NCBI GenBank assembly: GCA_026770595.1
Contig: MU634614.1
Coordinates: 1 to 11,120, forward strand
From: Ochromonadaceae sp. CCMP2298
Taxonomy: Eukaryota; Sar; Synurophyceae; Ochromonadales; Ochromonadaceae
DNA: 11,120 nt
Direction of reading: 5' to 3'
Below, piece by piece: positions 8,101-11,120 of this stretch; position 1 is the first letter of the stretch, and each line of letters begins with the position of its first letter. A program made the position numbers and the translations under genes. Under the pieces are notes generated by a model that made no database searches, was not told the origin of the DNA, and saw only the letters and a list, made by a program, of their open reading frames with translations.

Positions 8101-9429
8101 CGTGCTCTTATTCTTCCAATATTTGCGCTTATGCTTGTCACTATAAGATTCAACCCAGTCGTCCGCGTTCACGGTGCCCACAGTGGCGGAGGAGGGGGCT
8201 ACCGAGCCTGCGTCGGAGGTAGAAGATGCAGCAGGGGCTGAGGGCGCGGGTGCTGTCCAGCTGGTCTTGCCAGTTGTTTTATTCTTCCAGTACTTGCGCT
8301 TATGCTTCTCGCTGTATAATTCCACCCACTCTGACGCGACTGCTTCTCCAGCAGCAGTGGCAGTGTTTGCAGATAGCACAAACACGTCGTCTTTCTTCGC
8401 GGGGGCTGTCCAGCTCGTCTTGCCCGAAGTCTTGTTCTTCCAATACTTTCGCTTGTGCTTCTCGCTGTATAATTCCACCCAGTCGTCAGTAGTGGTCGCG
8501 GGTGCAGTCGTAGCAGGAGCAGTCGCAGCAGGAGCAGTCGCAGCAGCAGGGGCAGTCCAGCTGGACTTGCCAGTCGCCTTGTTCTTCCAATATTTCCGCT
8601 TGTGTTTCTCGCTATATGACTCCACCCACTCCTCCGCACCAGCTCCCACAGCTCCCACAGCTCCCACAGCTGTCGCGGCGGCCGGTGCCGCAGTCGCAGC
8701 AGGCGCAGTCCAGCTGGTCTTACCAGTTGTCTTATTTTTCCAGTACTTGCGCTTATGCTTCTCGCTGTACGCCTCTGCCCACTCTGTGTCTGCTGCTCCA
8801 GTGACAGTGGCAGTGGCAGCAGCCCCAGCAGCGTTTGCAGCAGCTTCGCTCGCCACGTCGCTCTTAGCGGGATGAGTCCAGCTGGTCTTGCCGGTTGTGC
8901 TGTTCTTCCAATACTTGCGCTTGTGCTTCTCGCTGTACGACTCCACCCAGACAGCAGCATCGGAGGCATCAGCAGAGGCAGCGGAGGCTACAGCTGTGGC
9001 GCTCTTAGCAGCCTTCGATGGATTAGTCCAGCTCATTTTGCCAGTAGTCTTGTGCTTCCAGTACTTGCGCTTGTGCTTCTCGCTGTACGCCTCTGCCCAC
9101 TCTGTGTCTGCTGCTCCAGTGGCAGTAGCAGTAGCAGTGGCACTCGCAGCAGTAGCAGCGGCCACCTCCGTCGGGTCAGTCCAGCTCATTTTGCCAGTTG
9201 TTTTATTCTTCCAGTATTTACGCTTGTGCTTCTCGCTGTACGCCTCTGCCCACTCGGAGGCATCTGCATCTGTAGCTGCTGTTGCTGCGGCTCCTGACGA
9301 CTCAGCCGCCGTCTGTGCCTTTTCGGAAGTAACGGCGTCAGGATTCGACCAGCTCGTCTTGCCCGTAGTCTTGTTCTTCCAGTACTTCCGCTTGTGCTTC
9401 TCGCTGTACGACTCCGCCCAGTCTGACAT
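2110..9429 (-). CDS. Giant WW-array scaffold with PH-like and RasGAP/IQGAP-like regions
   Basis: This is one open frame of 2439 codons with no intron, from ATG at 9429 to TAG at 2112-2110. Residues 1-451 hold nine WW-type modules. Residues about 687-716 are a Gln-Ala run. Residues about 816-950 look like a PH domain with a Gly-rich insert: GWMTCWVSM strand, then a closing helix with FRWTVAFAAAA. Residues 1210-1295 look like a second PH-like fold (PWTQCRLMI to LLVAL). Residues about 1670-1960 are helical and resemble a RasGAP domain of the IQGAP type: NNPSDL and RCAPSDVAGL early, then FLRALLG, VPAALVHTIKALL and FLAECAVPHIL. The last corresponds to the conserved FLR..PA segment but lacks its Arg. 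Residues about 2165-2250 are helical and basic, like the IQGAP region after the GAP domain. Spacers are Gly/Ser/Ala/Met low complexity. WW calls are firm, PH calls moderate and the GAP call tentative. A scaffold acting on small GTPases or cytoskeleton is inferred. It diverges from the gene at 10100. Confidence 0.85.
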   Translation of the reverse strand: MSDWAESYSEKHKRKYWKNKTTGKTSWSNPDAVTSEKAQTAAESSGAAATAATDADASEWAEAYSEKHKRKYWKNKTTGKMSWTDPTEVAAATAASATATATATGAADTEWAEAYSEKHKRKYWKHKTTGKMSWTNPSKAAKSATAVASAASADASDAAVWVESYSEKHKRKYWKNSTTGKTSWTHPAKSDVASEAAANAAGAAATATVTGAADTEWAEAYSEKHKRKYWKNKTTGKTSWTAPAATAAPAAATAVGAVGAVGAGAEEWVESYSEKHKRKYWKNKATGKSSWTAPAAATAPAATAPATTAPATTTDDWVELYSEKHKRKYWKNKTSGKTSWTAPAKKDDVFVLSANTATAAGEAVASEWVELYSEKHKRKYWKNKTTGKTSWTAPAPSAPAASSTSDAGSVAPSSATVGTVNADDWVESYSDKHKRKYWKNKSTGKTSWKAPDASVSAPATATSSAPAPTSTSTSAAEAAAQEAEVQKALALGAVARGVVDAHWEGGGEHCLLQLEGSGADTKLVLSRFTATYLTLARSHTGVAAVAAAGTAVGAADAVAQTEVVRCISAVRLQSMVCNQTPRTLNLVVPMAALTAPPVPAPACASASVASLSADSSADATAAQAQAGSSSSEAKGGEEKEDQAQTSDADATTSPSVSLSMLFPTSPLAQLFFRSVAARLDITPYTPEQAQAQAVAEAQVQAQAEVALAQAQATQTTNAGTETAIGVPAAIVAVIAVAVDYTPVDTVGTAESHSQAGVCALSVGDALRTRLEVAWLLSPFSGASGDGGSAKARALLTAALGRASASAGGGGGGSELPQAGLLLFKVLRVSEGGGAETHELDELEVGGGGDGRGGGWMTCWVSMHASRLTFFDQGPHCAPSLCVDLSHTTVHLPDLTEADAQHELVLLNTHSSSSSSTNNPSTRTHKIISLAVKLPTPQELFRWTVAFAAAAQSVTYIVSGVLRSATPADLTLAPSSRTQIGFDGMGFESLAGRPYVLEACFAALEVLAERRMCAQYLRSVSLTGAQVKSARFLQINQRLVLLMKGACHSLTEGSVLLSVYGLSALSPSVLRFIADLPGQMAGQVVMWKFPRTEFQVQAVGISEPEAAPKRFTNPHAIEEEEGAPHCLHRVIIHKRKSFLMFGSDQEGGAGMGAGPLPSIIADLQRDIRASEGDKLRAVSAPPSAIPSTGTGTGSGTDPSLSDFLHTPAQVPWTQCRLMIAAGNASLLVTREGQTHTQHRLQLSSCTMKLVYPYAGQGMADICIHLRDAKGSVVLRCPDLGALLDLSQCLLVALKMMGGQGADLSRLYDQAVACKGGTQGDGSGSGGGEEGRSDSLLMQTIVSSTSAISIGPASSAIAPISVGDMGTGLGGGVGGMGGFAEVSADSSIFQAAEELEQTLSALHLPLDFPTAAMVEQQLTELFRANNANHHLLAEFLALQFDLANPEASSSSSSLYPNPSSNPSSSSSPSSSAVPGLAKLTVDFGDEEGGGGGGRRGGSIGAGGANVTPFVPPRRRASSATFRTPPSMTGEGEGGDEGQDMAAIAEAATAAAAIAATHHSLSAMLGNDEGSVGEGKEGEGGEGQAMAQGGKPNKIESHFADVGSNPTMASRGIIARRSSMKMRSGSVIMGSSPRVDAGLGAAPALGQAQASLALKRRATFRQSAANRSQEQMAVLLMSQLERQVLSPLDRSVVGVLLDHLRNNPSDLVTVACRCAPSDVAGLAHFAAHRLCVYWSADQAHLEGMVRAAAAAEASLLSGLSGSEDMSMGRHVGGMGIDMGVGMSSLPGGSFLRALLGQVTRRLDVVSFLQTLAGSASHGLTENSGVADICTRVVEPFCRRLEAAVDTDTVPAALVHTIKALLGCESSPIKPRDFLAECAVPHILNALLGENRQAEERGEAMALEQLLVVVDRVRDMVNVCFDQEVSRQVQICLSDQAALSRSKWFVERALRGIAQVGDDAGTGAGAGIGAGGKEVSPVARLAGIAPSGRTSAIGGLICVRPSELYFLLRVLDLPSAGTLSGFSRDLSQAVAHLQSADLVKRLFQALRFTPTGAGVSAGVGMGVGMGASTGAGVGAGELGILDEMAGMGSAQLDRECAFVLHISPHSTYHRQFMQHFQDEGQPLSPTTTLDRGKSPKNTGRAPFSPGGGRAGVGAEEHAPLMSDTAEESAETHALASARWLVGAARSALNAVYERSGGSRAGAVRELRELRQKLSARRGDIAVILNDWRRIGLCAELCANYSTQVALLLEQHSIRRRAVAEARSSVGTAMSSMLSNLHSGGSVDVSTGGVGVGGVSGVAGNRPRTSSSPSAGWPEEESLAYAQAMALTPGPREGEVEAALSRVVQQQFRLEAQLRAPNSASDSVGTGMGMGLGMGMGMAQGVQGVQGPASPSGGSTSRDLGRAPSRLAALTGAQMSPQPTSVFRAPNPLYVVMQSVFSSPTNAK
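2285..2355 (-). repeat. 9-bp and 6-bp tandem repeats near the C-terminal end
   Basis: Three 9-bp copies (CCCTGCACA type) at 2285-2311 code for repeated Val-Gln-Gly. They are followed by CCCATA/CCCATG hexamers to 2355 that code for Gly-Met/Leu runs. On the sense strand of the gene, 2315-2335 forms four G runs spaced by 2-3 bases, a standard G-quadruplex pattern. Confidence 0.85.
3215..3292 (-). repeat. CCCAyr-type hexanucleotide tract coding Gly-Val/Met/Ala
   Basis: Degenerate hexamers (CCCATA, CCCACG, CCCACA, CCCGCA) code for an alternating Gly-Ala/Val/Met spacer between the RasGAP-like region and the C-terminal helices. A shorter tract of the same kind is at 4093-4131, coding another Gly-Met run inside the GAP-like region. 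Confidence 0.8.
3540..4425 (-). other. RasGAP/IQGAP-like helical region (within the giant CDS)
   Basis: Residues about 1670-1960. Resemblance to the IQGAP-type GAP fold is by order of motifs: a helix ending RNNPSDL, then RCAPSDVAGLAHFAAHRL, then FLRALLGQVTRRL, then VPAALVHTIKALL and FLAECAVPHIL. In active GAPs the last helix carries FLR...PA, whose Arg steadies the catalytic finger; here that position is not Arg. If the match is right the domain is probably inactive and used for GTPase binding, as in IQGAP. An unrelated helical repeat is possible. Confidence 0.35.
5024..5095 (-). repeat. GGAGCT hexanucleotide tract coding a Ser-rich spacer
   Basis: On the plus strand the tract is GAGCTG/GGGCTG/GGGTTG hexamers. 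Read on the coding (minus) strand it gives AGCTCC repeats, hence runs of Ser with a few Pro, Asn and Leu. It separates the second PH-like region from the Gly-rich linker ahead of the GAP-like region. Confidence 0.8.
5541..5802 (-). other. Second PH-like region (within the giant CDS)
   Basis: Residues 1210 to about 1296 begin PWTQCRLMIAAG, continue as alternating hydrophobic strands (SLLVTR, HRLQLSSC, ICIHLRDA, SVVLRCP) and end in a helix, DLSQCLLVALKMM. The layout fits a PH/PTB-type barrel, but the Trp usual in the last helix is missing, so the call rests on strand pattern alone. Confidence 0.35.
6570..6984 (-). other. First PH-like domain (within the giant CDS)
   Basis: Residues about 816-950 run from GLLLFKVLRV, through a Gly/Asp insert and GWMTCWVSM...RLTFF, to IISLAVKLPT, and close with an amphipathic helix carrying the invariant-type Trp in ELFRWTVAFAAAA. 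This order of beta strands and final helix is typical of PH domains, which bind phosphoinositides or proteins at membranes. Basic residues in the first loops are few, so lipid binding is uncertain. Confidence 0.5.
7280..7375 (-). repeat. Gln-Ala low-complexity segment
   Basis: Imperfect 6-bp and 12-bp repeats (CTGAGCCTG type on the plus strand) code for about 30 residues of alternating Gln/Glu and Ala at residues 687-716, ahead of the first PH-like region. Such a run can form a short single helix or a flexible spacer. Confidence 0.7.
8077..9420 (-). repeat. Array of nine WW-type domain modules
   Basis: Module cores from first Trp to final Pro lie at 9340-9420, 9172-9252, 9019-9099, 8869-8949, 8701-8781, 8548-8628, 8401-8481, 8248-8328 and 8077-8157 (residues 4, 60, 111, 161, 217, 268, 317, 368 and 425 onward, 27 residues each). 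The pattern is W-[AV]-E-x-Y-S-[ED]-KHKRKYWK, four variable residues, GK-x-S-W-x-x-P. The two Trp are 23 apart, one more than in YAP or FBP28, with the extra residue in loop 1. The Tyr-aromatic pair, the second Trp and the final Pro of the ligand groove are kept in all nine. The usual N-terminal Leu-Pro is missing, and the His that reads Tyr in PPxY ligands is replaced by Lys or Ser. Linkers of 22-30 residues are Ala/Thr-rich. Confidence 0.9.
8501..8667 (-). repeat. 15-bp and 9-bp tandem repeats in WW linkers
   Basis: Three 15-bp copies at 8501-8545 (GGAGCAGTCGCAGCA, first copy diverged) code for an Ala/Thr-Ala-Pro linker between modules 6 and 7. Three exact 9-bp copies at 8641-8667 (AGCTCCCAC) code for Val-Gly-Ala repeats between modules 5 and 6. 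Linkers thus vary by slippage while the WW cores stay fixed. Confidence 0.85.
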
Positions 9430-9431
9430 TG

Positions 9432-9630
9432 CTAGAGGGGAGAGCGTTGTTTAATTTGCGTGGATCCAGTTATCTCTACCCAGGGATCCAGTTTGCAACC
9501 ACACCTCCTGCTCTAGGAATATCTCCCCATTGGCAACAGGTCCGAGCACGTCGAAAGGCTGCACGCAGTGGGGCGACTCCAGGATTGTCTCGATCTGGGC
9601 ATGAACTGATGAATGATTGGATCTTCTCAC
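9432..9630 (-). other. Possible 5' intron of the WW-array gene
   Basis: On the minus strand GCAG|GTGAGA at 9631/9630 is a strong donor. GCTCTCCCCTCTAG ending at 9432 is a good acceptor with a pyrimidine tract, only two bases before ATG 9429. Splicing would be 199 bases long. It would either remove a 5' UTR intron or join an upstream in-frame segment starting at ATG 9721, about 30 codons with no stop. The extra peptide shows no recognisable feature, so a UTR intron is the simpler reading. Confidence 0.4.
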
Positions 9631-9808
9631 CTGCTGTGTGGGGAGGTGGGGAGCGCAGGAATCCGCAACCGTTTTCTATGTTGGTGTAACTGTGTAACTT
9701 ACAGACTCCTGTATCACACATCTAGCACAGGTAATGTACAAACTAACAACAAAACGCGTCCAAGTGTAATAGCAACGAACCATGGCGAGAAAGAAGTCAA
9801 TTTTTATT

Positions 9809-9841
9809 AACTTTGTACGTACTTTGTACGTACAAAAAGTT
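9809..9841. promoter_or_regulatory. Inverted and tandem GTACGTAC repeat
   Basis: TTTGTACGTAC occurs twice head to tail at 9812-9822 and 9823-9833. The second copy is part of a perfect 14-bp palindrome, TTTGTACGTACAAA (9823-9836). The whole block reads AACTTTGTACGTAC, TTT, then GTACGTACAAAAAGTT, an inverted repeat with two extra A in one arm. A further CGTACG is at 9916-9921. Paired palindromes in a divergent promoter suggest a binding site for a dimeric factor. GTAC is the core of SBP-box sites in green algae and plants, but the lineage here is unknown. Confidence 0.5.
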
Positions 9842-10099
9842 CACCACACATACTAAAAGTTACTCCACAGGCCGTTATAGAGGTTTTATTTTCGCCACTA
9901 GATTCCGACTGTTCGTACGTGTCCCCCACCCACTGTCAAAAAAGAGCCGGCTCGAGGCGATCCTTTGTTAGGAGCTTGGAGTGCGTCGCCCGTAGAGAGA
10001 GTGTCTGTCTGACGGTCGCGCGCATCCGGCATAAAGAGCGCACGACGGCACACTTGCAACGGCGCAGGAGAGGGCACAACTTACGACAACGGACAGGGC

Positions 10100-11120
10100 A
10101 TGAATATTATCGATTTCAACGACCTCGCTCGTGGCGGGACCGCTCCTGAGTACGCGAAGAAGCACGCGAACTCCAACCAGGTGCTGGGCGCGGCCATCAA
10201 GGCACGGCCGAAGACACGCAGTGCGGACAGCGATATGGCCGACTTCAACATGGATCTGAGGGCGCAGAAGTCCAGGAACGCGCAGAGCTACGAGTACGGC
10301 GGCGACTCGGCGCAGGCGGAGTTCCGGCGCACGCAGGGGGAGGACGAGTACTTCAAGGCGATAGAGAGCTTCCAGGCGGCGGTTGAGGACTGGTCAGGGC
10401 GTAGCGACTTCGACGCCCCCAATCGCCCACCCTCTGGAGGCGCAGGCACGCAGGCTACCTCACTCAGGGGCAGCACCGCAGCCTCCCGCAGCCGCAGCGG
10501 GGGAAAGGCGCGCTCCGGCTCGTCCGCTTACACGCAGAACGTGCCGCAGATACTGCTGCAGACGTCGAAGCGACCCACGGCCAAGTCCACCAACCCCAGC
10601 CCCCGTGTTGGCCGGAACGACGTCAGAGCAGACATACGCGCAGCCTACGGGGCGGACGATCTGCGGGCGGGGTCTGCCCTGGGTGCCCGACCGAAGGCCC
10701 CACCCAGGCCTAGCAGCCAGCGCACAGACACGGGGGGTTCGGGCATGGGGGAGGACCGCTCGTACATGGGCAGAGCGGGCGCAGAGTACAATGGAGCAGG
10801 TGTGGGTGCGGGTGGGGGGTGGGAGGCGGGGCGGTCGAGGACGCACGAGGCACAGGCGGGCTCTTCCTCCGCAGGCAGGCACTGGACCAGCACAGGCAAC
10901 GCCGAACCTCGAGCTGGACCCGGAACTGGAGCTGGAGCTGGAGCTGGGGCTGGACCTGGACCTGGGTCTGGGGCTCAAGCTGATTCGCCGAAAACGTCGA
11001 GTTCGAGCCCGTCGAGCACGTCTGCGGGAGTGGGGCGGCTCGCTAAGCGGAATTCCACCGGGTGCATCGAGCCCACACTCGACCGCCTCCACGCTGCAGG
11101 GGCAGGGGCAGGGGCAGGGG
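10100..11120 (+). CDS. Unrecognised protein, 5' part only, runs off the window
   Basis: An open frame runs from ATG 10100 through 340 codons to the right edge with no stop. The start is well placed (G at -3) and follows a GC-rich leader. I do not recognise the family. It begins MNIIDFNDLARGG. Residues 1-100 are charged and probably helical, with EYAKKHANSNQVLGAAIKA and EDEYFKAIESFQAAVEDW. Beyond that the chain is largely disordered: Ser/Arg, Gly/Ala and Pro-rich, with isolated short motifs such as NVPQILLQ. A Gly-Ala/Gly-Pro run and a final Ala-Gly run are coded by hexamer repeats. Base and codon style match the WW-array gene. A closed antisense frame at 10460-11092 is its shadow. The gene diverges from the WW-array gene and may share its control region. 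Confidence 0.7.
   Translation, partial: MNIIDFNDLARGGTAPEYAKKHANSNQVLGAAIKARPKTRSADSDMADFNMDLRAQKSRNAQSYEYGGDSAQAEFRRTQGEDEYFKAIESFQAAVEDWSGRSDFDAPNRPPSGGAGTQATSLRGSTAASRSRSGGKARSGSSAYTQNVPQILLQTSKRPTAKSTNPSPRVGRNDVRADIRAAYGADDLRAGSALGARPKAPPRPSSQRTDTGGSGMGEDRSYMGRAGAEYNGAGVGAGGGWEAGRSRTHEAQAGSSSAGRHWTSTGNAEPRAGPGTGAGAGAGAGPGPGSGAQADSPKTSSSSPSSTSAGVGRLAKRNSTGCIEPTLDRLHAAGAGAGAG
10911..10979 (+). repeat. GGAGCT hexanucleotide tract coding Gly-Ala/Gly-Pro
   Basis: Degenerate hexamers GGAGCT, GGGGCT and GGACCT code for alternating Gly-Ala and Gly-Pro. The DNA unit is the same as at 5024-5095, but here it is read on the opposite strand and in another frame. Confidence 0.85.
11095..11120 (+). repeat. 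GGGGCA hexanucleotide run at the window edge
   Basis: Four GGGG runs separated by CA at 11099-11120 code for Ala-Gly repeats and match a G-quadruplex pattern on the sense strand. The run is cut by the window end, so its full length is unknown. Confidence 0.85.

Larger units (their letters stand above)
9430..10099. promoter_or_regulatory. Divergent promoter region between the WW-array gene and the right-hand gene
   Basis: About 670 bases lie between two outward-facing start codons, so both promoters probably sit here. The left part (to about 9650) includes the possible 5' intron of the minus-strand gene. The middle (9700-9900) is AT-richer, as expected for a core promoter, and holds the GTACGTAC inverted repeat. 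No convincing TATA box is visible for either direction. No protein-coding gene or RNA gene is supported inside it. Confidence 0.5.

Noticed and set aside
8077-9420. CRISPR-like or satellite array, given regular ~150-bp repeats
   Set aside because: The units are in frame, their conserved part codes for WW modules, and the variable part codes for Ala-rich linkers. Repeat length and conservation are wrong for CRISPR.
8174-9454. Plus-strand frames with repeated hydrophobic LPVVLFFQYLRLCFSLY segments that resemble a multi-pass membrane protein
   Set aside because: They are antisense readings of the WW cores. The repetition comes from the conserved modules on the minus strand, which make a proper protein family.
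9476-9721. Stand-alone 81-codon minus-strand gene
   Set aside because: No motif and a random-looking composition. At most its first 30 codons are a candidate upstream exon of the WW-array gene, as noted in the findings.
10460-11092. Minus-strand 210-codon frame, Arg/Ser/Pro-rich
   Set aside because: It is antisense to the 340-codon open frame from 10100, has shadow-like composition (Arg, Ser and Pro runs from GC-rich hexamers) and no recognisable motif.

Overview
This is eukaryotic nuclear DNA, most likely from a unicellular alga or other protist. The signs are spliceosomal introns, one of them GC-AG, AT-rich gaps between GC-rich genes, a very large single-exon gene full of Ala/Gly/Ser low complexity, and WW, PH-like and RasGAP-like protein folds. 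The lineage cannot be fixed from sequence alone; a stramenopile or haptophyte would fit. I see no tRNA, rRNA, CRISPR array or recognisable transposon.

Layout from left to right. 1-232 is an AT-rich upstream region. 233-1790 (+) is a three-exon gene for a sulfotransferase-like P-loop protein. 1791-2109 is a convergent 3' gap; it holds a hairpin and a decayed, stop-containing second copy of the end of the sulfotransferase gene. 2110-9429 (-) is one uninterrupted 2439-codon gene. It encodes nine near-identical WW-type modules at the N terminus, then two PH-like regions, then a helical region resembling a RasGAP domain of the IQGAP type, with low-complexity spacers between. 9430-10099 is a divergent promoter region containing a GTACGTAC palindrome pair. 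10100 to the right edge (+) is the 5' part of an unrecognised gene, open for 340 codons and cut by the window end.

The three genes show no obvious common pathway. The strongest object is the WW-array protein. Its nine modules, each with an invariant Lys/Arg-rich loop, followed by PH-like and GAP-like regions, suggest a multivalent signalling or cytoskeletal scaffold. That role is inference. A GGAGCT-type hexanucleotide repeat is expanded in both this gene and its divergent neighbour, but codes for Ser runs in one and Gly-Ala runs in the other.
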